DNA from: Sedimenticola sp.
GTDB lineage: Bacteria > Pseudomonadota > Gammaproteobacteria > Chromatiales > Chromatiaceae
NCBI GenBank assembly: GCA_011051655.1
Contig: DRKS01000062.1
Location: 1 to 35,720 of the forward strand
Direction of reading: 5' to 3'
DNA length: 35,720 bases
In this document: positions 24,953 through 33,343 of the stretch, piece by piece
Layout: each line of letters starts with the position of its first letter
Numbering within the stretch: the stretch's first letter is position 1
The notes under the pieces: generated by a model
Databases searched by the model: none
Told to the model about the DNA's origin: nothing
Seen by the model: only the letters and a program-made list of their open reading frames with translations
Program-made: the position numbers and the translations under genes

Positions 24953-26988
24953 GTCCGGTCGCCGGCGGCGGGGGCCGGCCCGGGTTCGGGGGTGGTGGCG
25001 GGTGCTCCGGCCGGCGCAGGCGCCGGCCGGAGCATCAGGGGCGGCAGGCCGTCCCCCGGCGCCATCAGGTCCGATTCGATACGCGGCGCATAGCCCAGGA
25101 CACGGGGCAGGCCCTTTCGGATCTGCGCCCAGACCAGCCGCCGGTGGACCTGGTTGATGCCGTCCAGATAGAGATTGCCGGTCTGTCCGTCCAGGGTCTC
25201 CCAGGGGCTGGTCTTGAGGCGCCGCAGATGGGGCAGCAGGTTGAAGCTGTCGATCCCCATGGCGTACAGCCGCTGGTAGCGCAGCCGGGCGTTTGGAAAA
25301 ACGGCGGCCAGCGCCTCCTGGGAGAGGGGATCATCGGCCCCGCTCAGCAGCAGCCATGGCATGTCCGGGAACTTCAGCCCCTCCAGGTCCCGGTCCTTGT
25401 CCGCATCCGGGCGGCCGGCATAGGCATGGGAGGTGGCGTATACCGGAAGATCCGCCGCGCGGTGAAACTGCAGCAGGGGCCGGATCTGACGCGCCGCCCG
25501 GGGCTTGGCGGCGAAGAAGATGAAGTCGGCGTCCTGACGGCGGCGGGGTTCGAATTTGACCTTGCGCCCCAGAATGCGCTGTAACTCGCGGCGGCGGTTC
25601 TTGCTTGCATCGATATGCAGCAGGGCGCGGATGGGGCCGGAATAATCCCCGCCCCGGGGACTGTAGGTCCGCTGCTCCAGGAGCACGCCGCCAAGGGATT
25701 CCCAACGGTCGCGGAAGCTGCTCTGGATGCGTTCACCCCAATCGGAGCCGGGGGTGAAGACCAGGGCGCGGCCAAGGCCGTCCAGCCAGGCCCGCTCGGC
25801 CGCCTGGCGGGCCTCGTCTTCCGGTGACAGACCGAACTGATAGAAATTCTCCTGGGGCCTGACCTGGGGTGGTATCTGATTCAACGCCAGCACCGGGATC
25901 TCCAGCTCCCCGGCCCGCGCCAGTTGGGAGACCGCATCCTTGTGCAGGGGGCCGATGACCATGTCGGCGCCGGCCTCCACCGCCTGCCGGTACAGGGGCC
26001 AGGTGTCTTCCACATTGCTGCTGTCGAAAAAGTTCAGCCGGGGCCGCCGGGCCTGGGGCTGCTGATAATAGGCCGCCATGAAGCCGTCCCGCAGGGCGTC
26101 GGCGGCCTCCGCCAGGGGGCCGGACCGGGGCAGCAGCAGGGCCAGATGAGTGGGCCGGCGGTACTGGGCCTGCAGGCGCTGGAAATAGCCCTCCAGCAAC
26201 CCGGGCAGGGCGGGGTGGCCGGGAAAGCGCTTGCGCCAGGCCGCCGCCAGGGCCTGGCTGTGATCCGGATCGCCGGCATAACCCTTGATGATGCGGGCCA
26301 GCTCCATCCAGCCCCCCTGGACGCCCGGCGGATCGGGCTGGAGCATCCGCAAGGCGCCATCCGTCAGGGTGGCCAGGGTCTGGACGATGGCCTGCTGATT
26401 CCGCAGGCGCGCTTCCTTGTCGCTGATCAGCAGATCCAGCAGTTCCAGCTCCCGGGCGCTCTCCAGCAGATTCCCTTCGAGCCGGAAGATCTCCGCCCGC
26501 TGGCGGTGGTAGCGCTGGCGCAGATCCACCGGCGCATCCTCCGGCGGGACCTGTTCCAGCAGGGACAGGGCGTCCCGGAGCCTGCCCTTGCGCACCGCCA
26601 GATCGGAGGCGAGCATGCGCTTGCGCAGGCCGAACAGGGGCGGCAGTCCCTCGATATCGGTTTGCGCCAGCAGGCCTTCGGCGGATTCCGTATCCTGCGC
26701 CAGCAAATACTGCCCGGCGGCCTGAAGCTGCAGGTCCTGGCGGTAGGGCGCCGGCACCCGCATGGCCAGGCCCTGGTAGAGGGCGGCGGCAGCGCCATGG
26801 TCCCCGGCGGCGGCCAGCTCCCCCGCCTTCGCCAGCTCCGCCTCTGGAACCGGCGACACCGGCTGCGGCTGTTCCGCCGGTTTGGTCTTGAGCATCTCCG
26901 GCAGAGGCGCGACGCAGCCCGCCAGCAACAGGGCCGGAAGCAGCCCCCAGGGGAGGAGGCGCCGGTAAATCATGGGGATCAGTTGCAT
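24949..26988 (-). CDS. lpoA: Penicillin-binding protein activator LpoA
   Basis: A 679-residue outer-membrane lipoprotein. The signal peptide ends LLAGC with lipidated Cys25. The N-terminal part (about 45–300) is a chain of TPR-like helices rich in Ala, Leu and Glu. The C-terminal part (about 310–640) is a periplasmic-binding-protein fold, recognisable from LALLLPRSGPLAEAADALRD, ADMVIGPLHKDAV and VLALNQIPPQV. LpoA reaches from the outer membrane to activate the peptidoglycan synthase PBP1A. The final 30 residues are Pro/Ala-rich. It is divergent from rsmI with only 51 bases between, so their promoters must overlap. Confidence 0.95.
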   Translation of the reverse strand: MQLIPMIYRRLLPWGLLPALLLAGCVAPLPEMLKTKPAEQPQPVSPVPEAELAKAGELAAAGDHGAAAALYQGLAMRVPAPYRQDLQLQAAGQYLLAQDTESAEGLLAQTDIEGLPPLFGLRKRMLASDLAVRKGRLRDALSLLEQVPPEDAPVDLRQRYHRQRAEIFRLEGNLLESARELELLDLLISDKEARLRNQQAIVQTLATLTDGALRMLQPDPPGVQGGWMELARIIKGYAGDPDHSQALAAAWRKRFPGHPALPGLLEGYFQRLQAQYRRPTHLALLLPRSGPLAEAADALRDGFMAAYYQQPQARRPRLNFFDSSNVEDTWPLYRQAVEAGADMVIGPLHKDAVSQLARAGELEIPVLALNQIPPQVRPQENFYQFGLSPEDEARQAAERAWLDGLGRALVFTPGSDWGERIQSSFRDRWESLGGVLLEQRTYSPRGGDYSGPIRALLHIDASKNRRRELQRILGRKVKFEPRRRQDADFIFFAAKPRAARQIRPLLQFHRAADLPVYATSHAYAGRPDADKDRDLEGLKFPDMPWLLLSGADDPLSQEALAAVFPNARLRYQRLYAMGIDSFNLLPHLRRLKTSPWETLDGQTGNLYLDGINQVHRRLVWAQIRKGLPRVLGYAPRIESDLMAPGDGLPPLMLRPAPAPAGAPATTPEPGPAPAAGDRT

Positions 26989-27039
26989 GGTGACGTCAGG
27001 GCAGGCACGATGAGGCGAGTATCTTGTCTGGGGTGAAAT

Positions 27040-27912
27040 GTGTCAATGGAAAAAGGCGTGCTCTACGTGGTGGCGACACCCATCGGTAACCTGGAGGACC
27101 TGTCGCCCCGGGCGCTGAAGATTCTCTCGGCGGTGGATTTCATCATCGCCGAGGACACCCGGCACAGCCGGCCGCTGCTGCGCCATTTCGGTATCGCCAC
27201 CCCGATGACGGCCATGCACGAACACAACGAGCGCCAGGTGATGGAGCATATCCTGCAGCGCCTGCAGGGGGGCGAATCGGCGGCCCTGATATCGGATGCG
27301 GGCACGCCCCTGATCAGCGACCCGGGATTCCCCCTGGTGCGGGAGTGCCACCGCCACGGCATCCGGGTCTGTCCGATACCGGGACCCAGCGCCGCCATCT
27401 GCGCCCTGTCGGCGGGGGGCATGCCCACCGACCGCTTCCTGTTCGAGGGCTTCCTCCCGCGCACCCAATCGGCCCGCCGGGAACGGCTGCGGCGCCTGAA
27501 GGGGGAAAGGCATACCCTGGTGTTCTACGAATCCAGCCACCGGCTGCCCGAATCCCTCCGGGACATGGCGGCGGAACTGGGGGCGGAGCGCCCGGCGCTG
27601 ATGGCGCGGGAGCTGACCAAGCTGCACGAAACCCTGATCAGCGGCACCCTCGGCAAACTGCTGGAACAGGTGGAGGCCGATCCCATGCAGCGCAAGGGGG
27701 AGATGGTGCTGCTGGTGGGCGGCGCCGGGGATGACGCCGGCTCCGGGCAGGCCGCCGAGACAAAGCGCATCCTTGAAATCCTGCTCCAGGAGCTGCCGCT
27801 GAAACAGGCCGCCGCGCTGGCGGCGCGGATCACCGGGGAGAAGAAAAACCGCCTCTACCGGCAGGCCCTGGCGCTGCGGGACGGGACAGACGGCGCCAAG
27901 CCCGATACTTGA
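27040..27912 (+). CDS. rsmI: 16S rRNA 2'-O-ribose C1402 methyltransferase
   Basis: A 290-residue tetrapyrrole-methylase-fold enzyme that methylates the ribose of C1402 in 16S rRNA. VATPIGNLEDLSPRAL near the N-terminus, IIAEDTRHSRPLL, ALISDAGTPLISDPG and GFLPRTQSARRERL are diagnostic. The frame opens with GTG at 27040; ATG at 27046 is an equally good start, 10 bases after GGGGTG. Its place opposite lpoA is the E. coli arrangement. The stop codon overlaps the TTGACA of a promoter-like sequence for the candidate small RNA downstream. Confidence 0.95.
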   Translation: MSMEKGVLYVVATPIGNLEDLSPRALKILSAVDFIIAEDTRHSRPLLRHFGIATPMTAMHEHNERQVMEHILQRLQGGESAALISDAGTPLISDPGFPLVRECHRHGIRVCPIPGPSAAICALSAGGMPTDRFLFEGFLPRTQSARRERLRRLKGERHTLVFYESSHRLPESLRDMAAELGAERPALMARELTKLHETLISGTLGKLLEQVEADPMQRKGEMVLLVGGAGDDAGSGQAAETKRILEILLQELPLKQAAALAARITGEKKNRLYRQALALRDGTDGAKPDT

Positions 27913-27937
27913 CAAAAACACTCATATTTAATACCTT
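27909..27937 (+). promoter_or_regulatory. Promoter-like sequence for the candidate RNA
   Basis: TTGACA (27909–27914) is a perfect −35 box; a 17-base spacer leads to TACCTT (27932–27937), a weak −10 box. Transcription would begin near 27944. The −35 box overlaps the rsmI stop codon. Confidence 0.4.
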
Positions 27938-27943
27938 AGCTTC

Positions 27944-28060
27944 ACGCTTGGTCTTTAAGCCTGTTTAGAGACCGGGCTCCAATTGGCAATTACCCCTTAG
28001 TTGCCAGATGGTGTCTTTTCAAGCAAAGCGGAAATGATATTTCCGCTTTGCTTTTTTTTT
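27944..28060 (+). ncRNA. Candidate structured small RNA after rsmI
   Basis: The intergenic sequence contains three hairpins in a row. The first, at 27950–27973, pairs GGTCTTTAAG with its complement, with G·T wobbles, around a four-base loop. The second, at 27984–28006, pairs TGGCAATTA. The third is the strong terminator at 28021–28060. With the promoter-like sequence in front, this would give an RNA of about 117 bases ending in a long U-run, as Hfq-bound RNAs do. It does not resemble RNase P RNA, 4.5S, tmRNA, 6S or a tRNA. It could instead be just the 3' untranslated end of rsmI. No protein frame with a ribosome site lies inside. Confidence 0.4.
28021..28060 (+). terminator. Strong intrinsic terminator
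   Basis: A perfect 15-pair stem (28021–28035 with 28039–28053) with a three-base loop runs into nine or so T residues (to 28060). It ends transcription coming from rsmI or from the candidate RNA, 66 bases before the next gene's start. Confidence 0.9.
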
Positions 28061-28126
28061 GCCTCATCGAAAAGCACGGGGCCGGCAAGGGTGCTATCCT
28101 TCATTGCTTTGGAAACGAGGGGCAAT

Positions 28127-29674
28127 GTGGATCCGGTCGAACTGAGCATCTTCTCCAGCCGAATGGAGGCGGTGTGCGACGAAATGGGGGCGGTGCTGCG
28201 CAACGCGGCCTTCTCCCCCAATATCCGGGACCGGCTGGATTTCTCCTGCGCCATATTCGATCCCCAGGGAGAATTGTGCGCCCAGGCCGCCCACATCCCG
28301 GTGCATCTGGGCAGCATGGCCTTCGCCATGCGCGGCATCGTGGCGCGCATGACCTGGCGGGCCGGCGACATGGTCATCCTCAACGACCCCTATCTCGGCG
28401 GCACCCACCTCCCCGATGTCACCCTCATCGCCCCCCTGTTTGTCGCCGGCGAACTGGTGGCATTTGTGGTCAACCGCGCGCATCATGCCGACATCGGCGC
28501 CGATTCACCGGGGTCCATGCCGGTTTCCTCCAGCCTTGCCCAGGAAGGGCGGGTAATCGAGCCCACCCACCTCATGCGCCGGGGCGTGCTGGACAACGGC
28601 CTGCTGGACGCCATCACGGGCGACACCCGCAACCCCGGCGAATCCCTGGGTGATTTCGTCGCCCAGATCAGCGCCAACCGCACCGGCCTGGCCCGCCTGG
28701 AAGAGCTGATAAAAGCCTGGCGGCCGGAGGGATTTCGCACCGGCTTGCAGGCACTGAATGACTATGGCGAGCGTCTCGCGCTGGATACCCTGAGGGCCAT
28801 CCCGGACGGGGAGTACCGCTTCAGGGACTGGATGGACGACGACGGCCAGGGCAACGAGGACATCGTTATCCAGGCCTGCATCAGCGTCACCGGCGGACAG
28901 GTGGCGGTGGATTTCAGCGGCAGCGCCGACCAGGTGCCCGGCAACATCAACTGCCCGCTGTCGGTGGCCGCCGCCGCGGTCTACTATGTCTTCCGCTGCC
29001 TCATGCCGGACTACACACCCGCCTGCGCCGGCGTGTTCCGCCCCATATCCCTGCACGCCCCCGAGGGCAGCCTGCTCAACGCCCGCTTCCCCGCGGCGGT
29101 GGCGGCGGGCAATGTGGAAACCAGCAGCCGGATCGTGGACGTACTGATGGGGGCCCTGGCCGGGGCCCTGCCCCGGCGGATCCCCGCCGCCAGCCATGGC
29201 AGCATGAACAACCTGGCCATGGGGGGCGAGATGGCCGGGGGCCATTGGGATTATTATGAAACCATCGGCGGCGGCATGGGCGCCTGGGCGGAAGGCCGGG
29301 GCCTGTCCGGGGTCCAGACCCATATGACCAATACCCTGAACACACCCATCGAGGTGCTCGAATCCCGCTTTCCCCTGCGGATCACCCGTTATGAGATCCG
29401 GCGCGGCTCCGGCGGAAATGGCGCCCAAACCGGCGGCGACGGCCTGATTCGCACCTTCGAGTTTCTTTCCCCCGCCTCCATCGCCCTGCTCTGCGAACGC
29501 CGTACCCATGCCCCCTGGGGCATGGCCGGAGGCGGCCCCGCCCGGCCGGGCCGCAACCTCCTGGGAGACCGGGAGCTGCCGGGCAAGACCAGCCTGAAGG
29601 TAGAAGCAGGGCAGCGGCTTACCATCGAGACCGCCGGCGGCGGAGGCTACGGAGTGCCGAGCACTGAAAACTGA
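28127..29674 (+). CDS. Hydantoinase B/oxoprolinase family protein
   Basis: A 515-residue protein of the HyuB family, the B subunit type of ATP-dependent N-methylhydantoinase, 5-oxoprolinase and acetophenone carboxylase. ELSIFSSRMEAVCDEMGAVL near the start, RDRLDFSCAIFDPQGELCAQ, HIPVHLGSM, NDPYLGGTHLPDVTL and near the end GGGGYG are typical. The frame is open further upstream across the terminator, but GTG 28127 with GAGGGG close before it gives the family's normal N-terminus. Its usual partner HyuA is not adjacent on either side, so substrate and activity are uncertain. The stop codon falls inside a seven-base repeat tract. Confidence 0.88.
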   Translation: MDPVELSIFSSRMEAVCDEMGAVLRNAAFSPNIRDRLDFSCAIFDPQGELCAQAAHIPVHLGSMAFAMRGIVARMTWRAGDMVILNDPYLGGTHLPDVTLIAPLFVAGELVAFVVNRAHHADIGADSPGSMPVSSSLAQEGRVIEPTHLMRRGVLDNGLLDAITGDTRNPGESLGDFVAQISANRTGLARLEELIKAWRPEGFRTGLQALNDYGERLALDTLRAIPDGEYRFRDWMDDDGQGNEDIVIQACISVTGGQVAVDFSGSADQVPGNINCPLSVAAAAVYYVFRCLMPDYTPACAGVFRPISLHAPEGSLLNARFPAAVAAGNVETSSRIVDVLMGALAGALPRRIPAASHGSMNNLAMGGEMAGGHWDYYETIGGGMGAWAEGRGLSGVQTHMTNTLNTPIEVLESRFPLRITRYEIRRGSGGNGAQTGGDGLIRTFEFLSPASIALLCERRTHAPWGMAGGGPARPGRNLLGDRELPGKTSLKVEAGQRLTIETAGGGGYGVPSTEN

Positions 29675-29713
29675 CAACTAACAACTAACAACTAACAACT
29701 GACAACTGAAACT
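29663..29713. repeat. Seven-base tandem tract (AACTAAC/AACTGAC)
   Basis: Six to seven copies of AACTGAC or AACTAAC run from the last codons of the HyuB gene, supplying its TGA stop, to eight bases before the ATG of the amidotransferase gene. Confidence 0.8.
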
Positions 29714-29720
29714 TTGAAAA

Positions 29721-31505
29721 ATGTGCGGCATCTGCGGTGAACTGAGATTCGACGGCCAGGGGGCCGACCTGGCCGCCATCCAGCATATGACCGGCCAACT
29801 GGAGCGGCGCGGCCCCGATCATGGCGGCAGCTTCAGCGACGGCCCCCTGGGGTTTGGTCATCGCCGGCTTGCCATTATCGATCTTTCGGAGCACTCCGAT
29901 CAGCCCCTGGTGGATCAGGAGCTGTGCCTGGCCCTGGTATTCAACGGCACCGTCTACAACTACCGGGAGCTGCGGGAAGAGCTGCGCGGCAAGGGTTATC
30001 ACTTTTTCTCGGACGGAGACAGCGAGGTCATCCTCAAGGCCTGGCACGCCTGGGGAGAGGCCTGCGCCGAGCGGTTGCACGGCGCCTTCGCCTTCGCCCT
30101 GTGGGAAGAGGACAAAAAGCGCCTGTTTCTCGCCCGGGACCGCTTCGGCATCAAGCCACTCTATTACACTTTCGATGAAAAGCGGCTGCGCTTCGCCTCC
30201 AATATGCAGGCGCTGCTGGCAGCCGGCGGCGTCGACAGGAGCATCGACCCGGTGGGCCTGCACCACCAGTTCACCCTGCACGGCGTCATTCCGGCGCCGC
30301 GGACCATTCTCTCGGGCGCACGCAAGCTGCCGCCCGCCCACACACTTCTGATCGACGCCCGGGGCCACCGGCAACAACGGCGTTATTGGCGTCTGCCGGC
30401 AACAAGGCTCGGCACTCCGAAGCATGACCATGAGTGGCTGGAGGCCATCCACGATTCCCTGCGCAGCGCGGTGCGCAAACGCAATGAGGTGGCCGATGTC
30501 CCGGTGGGCGTGCTGCTCTCCGGCGGCCTGGATTCCAGCCTGCTGGTGGCCCTGCTGGCGGAGGCCGGGGCCCCGGATCTGCGCACCTTTTCCGTGGGCT
30601 TTGAAGACACGCCCCAGGAGGCGGGCAGCGAATTCGAGTATTCCGATCTCGTAGCCGAACGCTACGCCACCCGCCACCACCGCTTCCGCATTCCCAACAG
30701 CGAGGTGCTGCGGCGCCTGCCCGAGGCCGTGGACGCCATGGCCGAGCCCATGTTCGGCCAGGACGCCGTGGCCTTTTATCTGCTGGCCGAGCAGGTCTCC
30801 AAGGAGGTCAAGGTGGTACAGTCCGGCCAGGGCGCGGACGAGGTCTTCGGCGGCTACTTCTGGTATCCCCGCATGCTGGCCGAGACGGAAGGGACGCCGC
30901 TGGAACGTTTCGCCAGACACTATTTCGACCGTGATCACCCTGAATACCTGGACATGATTTCCAGGGAATTCCAGGGCGAAGACCACAGCTCCCGGCTGAT
31001 CTCCGAACTGCTGGCCGGGCCGGAGGCGGACAGCTTCATGGACGCCGTGCTGCACATGGACGTCACCACCCTGATCGTGGACGACCCGGTGAAGCGGGTG
31101 GACAACATGACCATGGCCTGGGGGCTGGAAGCCAGGGTGCCCTTTCTGGATCACCAGCTGGTGGAGCTGGCGGCCCGCTGCCCGCCGGAGTTCAAATTAA
31201 GGGAGGGGGGCAAATACCCCATCAAGGCATTGGCCCGCGGCCTGCTGCCCAAGGCCGTCATCGACCGCCCCAAGGGCTATTTTCCCATGCCGGCCCTGAA
31301 ATACGTGCGCGGGGCGTTTCTCGATTTCATGCGGGACATCCTCGATTCCCGGGCCTGCCGCGAACGCGGCCTGTACCGGCGCCCCTATGTGGAGATGCTG
31401 CTGGCCGACCCGGAGCACCACCACACCCGCCTGCAGGGCAGCAAGCTTTGGCACCTGGCCCTGCTGGAGTTTTGGTTGCAGAGGAATGTGGATGTTAGCT
31501 TTTAG
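29721..31505 (+). CDS. Asparagine-synthetase-like amidotransferase (NAGGN type)
   Basis: A 594-residue two-domain enzyme. Residues 1–210 are a class II glutaminase with Cys2 as nucleophile (MCGICGELRFDG), RRGPDHGG and LVFNGTVYNYRELR. The synthetase domain has the PP-loop SGGLDSS at 267–273 and QSGQGADEVFGGYFWYP. The N-terminus and overall sequence are closest, from memory, to the amidotransferase that makes the osmolyte N-acetylglutaminylglutamine amide rather than to AsnB of asparagine synthesis. The usual neighbours of that trio, an acetyltransferase/ATP-grasp synthetase and a peptidase, are absent here. No Shine-Dalgarno is visible; a repeat tract lies just upstream. Its last codons (GTT AGC TTT TAG) are part of another repeat tract. 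Confidence 0.85.
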   Translation: MCGICGELRFDGQGADLAAIQHMTGQLERRGPDHGGSFSDGPLGFGHRRLAIIDLSEHSDQPLVDQELCLALVFNGTVYNYRELREELRGKGYHFFSDGDSEVILKAWHAWGEACAERLHGAFAFALWEEDKKRLFLARDRFGIKPLYYTFDEKRLRFASNMQALLAAGGVDRSIDPVGLHHQFTLHGVIPAPRTILSGARKLPPAHTLLIDARGHRQQRRYWRLPATRLGTPKHDHEWLEAIHDSLRSAVRKRNEVADVPVGVLLSGGLDSSLLVALLAEAGAPDLRTFSVGFEDTPQEAGSEFEYSDLVAERYATRHHRFRIPNSEVLRRLPEAVDAMAEPMFGQDAVAFYLLAEQVSKEVKVVQSGQGADEVFGGYFWYPRMLAETEGTPLERFARHYFDRDHPEYLDMISREFQGEDHSSRLISELLAGPEADSFMDAVLHMDVTTLIVDDPVKRVDNMTMAWGLEARVPFLDHQLVELAARCPPEFKLREGGKYPIKALARGLLPKAVIDRPKGYFPMPALKYVRGAFLDFMRDILDSRACRERGLYRRPYVEMLLADPEHHHTRLQGSKLWHLALLEFWLQRNVDVSF

Positions 31506-31543
31506 CTTTTAGCTGTTAGCTGTTAGCTGTTAGCTTTTAGCTG
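31494..31543. repeat. Seven-base tandem tract (TTAGCTG/TTAGCTT)
   Basis: About seven copies of TTAGCTG or TTAGCTT. It starts inside the amidotransferase gene, gives that gene's last three residues and stop codon, and ends 14 bases before the stop of the convergent rnt gene. It has the same period as the other tracts but a different unit. Confidence 0.8.
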
Positions 31544-31556
31544 CAAACTCTCGGCA

Positions 31557-32195
31557 CTAAGTTTCCCAAGGCCTGTCCGGACTGCACGCCTGCCAGCGAT
31601 TGACAATGGCGCAGAACAACTCCGCCGTCTTCTCGGCGTCATAGATGGCGGAATGGGCCTCTTTCTCGTCCCAGGCGATGCCGGCCGCCTCGGCGGCGCG
31701 GCGGAGGACCGTCTGGCCAAGGGCCAGGGCGGCGAAAGAGACCGTGTCGAAGGTGCTGAAAGGGTGAAAGGGGTTGCGCTTGAAGCCGGTGCGCTCGACG
31801 GCGGCATTGATGAAGCCGAGGTCGAAACCGGCGTTGTGCCCCACCAGGATGGCCCGGTTGCAACCGCTGGCCTTGACCGCCTTGCGGATGGGGGTGAAGA
31901 GCTTTTTCAGGGCATCGGCCTCGGACAGGGCCATGCGGAACGGGTGCTCCGGATCGATGCCGTTGAAGGCCAGGGCCCTGGGATCCAGGTTGGCCCCCGG
32001 GAAGGGCTCCACGTGACAGGCATGGGTTTCGGCGGGATGCAGCCGGCCGGCCGCATCCATGCGAATGATAACGACGGCTATCTCCAGCAGCGCATCCTTG
32101 AGGGCGTCGAATCCGCCGGTCTCGACATCCACCACCACGGGCAGGAAGCCCCGGAAGCGCTTGGCGATCCGGGGGTTGTAATCAATCTCGTTCAT
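31557..32195 (-). CDS. rnt: Ribonuclease T
   Basis: A 212-residue DEDD-family exonuclease that trims 3' ends of tRNA and other stable RNAs. [20 protein letters not shown] carries catalytic D23 and E25. [41 protein letters not shown] and [20 protein letters not shown] supply the other acidic and His residues. The basic segment KASGCNR and the KRNPFHPF stretch are RNase T hallmarks that separate it from DNA polymerase III epsilon. The frame is open far upstream, but ATG 32195 gives the family start. It is divergent from the TraB-family gene and convergent with the amidotransferase gene. Confidence 0.95.
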   Translation of the reverse strand: MNEIDYNPRIAKRFRGFLPVVVDVETGGFDALKDALLEIAVVIIRMDAAGRLHPAETHACHVEPFPGANLDPRALAFNGIDPEHPFRMALSEADALKKLFTPIRKAVKASGCNRAILVGHNAGFDLGFINAAVERTGFKRNPFHPFSTFDTVSFAALALGQTVLRRAAEAAGIAWDEKEAHSAIYDAEKTAELFCAIVNRWQACSPDRPWET

Positions 32196-32241
32196 GGGGC
32201 TACAGAATAGGGCAAGGGCGACGCTAAGCATAGGAGTCTTT

Positions 32242-33159
32242 ATGGCGGGAATCAGAAAATACATGGACATCCAACCCGGGCGGTTATGGCGCGGCCTGAT
32301 GCTTATCTGGCTGACGCTGGCGCTGGCGGTCGCCGCACAGGCATCGGCCGACGCAGGGCTGCCTTTCTCCCAGGGCCGGCTGTTTCGCATCGGGAAACCA
32401 GGAGCGGCCCCCAGCCATGTCTTTGGAACCATGCACAGCGACGACCAACGGGTGCTGTCTCTCCCCGCCCCCGTAAGGCAGGCCTTCGACAGCGCTGAAA
32501 CAGTGGCGCTGGAGCTGGACTTGGGACCGGCGGCAATGGCGGCATCCATGGCAGGCATGCTCCTGACGGACGGACGGGAACTGCGTGATGTCGTGGGAGA
32601 CGAGCTCTATGCACAAACGGTGGAGGCCGTGGCCGGCATCGGCATGCCCGAGATGGCCATCCGCAAGTTCAAGCCCTGGGGGGTCGCCATGCTGCTCAGC
32701 ATGCCTCCCATCGACAGCGGCCGGTTCCTGGATCTGGCCCTCTACCAATCCGCAAAAGCGCAGGGCAAGACGGTAAAGGGCCTGGAAACAGCGGCAGAGC
32801 AGTTGGCCGTCTTCGACGGACTCTCCGAACCCGATCAGATTGAAATCCTGCAGGAGGCCCTGGCCAACCGCCACCTTTTCGACCGGATGTTCAAAGAGAT
32901 GACGGATGCCTACCTGCAAGGAGATCTGGGCGCCCTGGTCAGATTGAACGAAAAATATGGCGCGGGCGATTCAGCAGCGGGGCAACGGCTACAGGAGCGC
33001 CTGTTGGATAAACGCAACAAACTCATGGTGAAGCGCCTGATCCCGCTGTTGGGAAAAGGCAACATCTTTGTTGCGATTGGGGCACTGCACCTGCCGGGGA
33101 AAAACGGAATTCTGTATCTGCTGAAAGAGCGCGGATTTAAGGTAAAGTCTGTACATTAG
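32242..33159 (+). CDS. TraB/GumN family secreted protein
   Basis: A 305-residue protein with a signal peptide (hydrophobic [15 protein letters not shown], cleavage likely after ASA near residue 36), so it is probably periplasmic. The TraB/GumN fold is shown by [17 protein letters not shown] early on, a central segment [13 protein letters not shown], and the end [21 protein letters not shown] with its conserved Gly-x-x-His. Related domains have been proposed to be metalloproteases, with His and Glu ligands; the bacterial role is largely unknown. The ATG at 32242 has TAGGAG just upstream; the frame is open 16 codons further but without a signal peptide at the end. Confidence 0.85.
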   Translation: MAGIRKYMDIQPGRLWRGLMLIWLTLALAVAAQASADAGLPFSQGRLFRIGKPGAAPSHVFGTMHSDDQRVLSLPAPVRQAFDSAETVALELDLGPAAMAASMAGMLLTDGRELRDVVGDELYAQTVEAVAGIGMPEMAIRKFKPWGVAMLLSMPPIDSGRFLDLALYQSAKAQGKTVKGLETAAEQLAVFDGLSEPDQIEILQEALANRHLFDRMFKEMTDAYLQGDLGALVRLNEKYGAGDSAAGQRLQERLLDKRNKLMVKRLIPLLGKGNIFVAIGALHLPGKNGILYLLKERGFKVKSVH

Positions 33160-33240
33160 CCCTACAACCCTTGTTTTCTCGGTGTTTTCTACTATGAAGA
33201 ACAGAACGATATCCGGCTCCAACAGCTATTTATCGCTTGC

Positions 33241-33270
33241 ATTGGGACGCTGTTGGGATTTATGCTACAT
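33241..33270 (+). promoter_or_regulatory. Possible mlaA promoter
   Basis: TTGCAT (about 33237–33242) is followed after 18 bases by TATGCT (33261–33266). This would give an untranslated leader of roughly 70 bases before mlaA. Matches are four of six in each box, so the call is tentative. The rest of 33160–33343 shows nothing more. Confidence 0.3.
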
Positions 33271-33343
33271 CGGATTATGCCTGGACACCGGGCAACGGAG
33301 CTGGCGCCTTGGTCCGAAAAAAGATAATACAAAGGAAAACATA

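Noticed and set aside
27938-28060. RNase P RNA, 4.5S RNA, 6S RNA or tRNA after rsmI
   Set aside because: None of their conserved sequence blocks is present, and the length is wrong for RNase P RNA and 6S; no T-loop or acceptor pairing for a tRNA.
28001-28126. Longer HyuB start upstream of GTG 28127
   Set aside because: It would translate through the strong terminator hairpin and add residues unlike the family; GAGGGG directly precedes 28127.
32196-32558. Extension of RNase T upstream on the leftward strand
   Set aside because: The added residues lie opposite the start of the TraB-family gene and have no similarity to RNase T.
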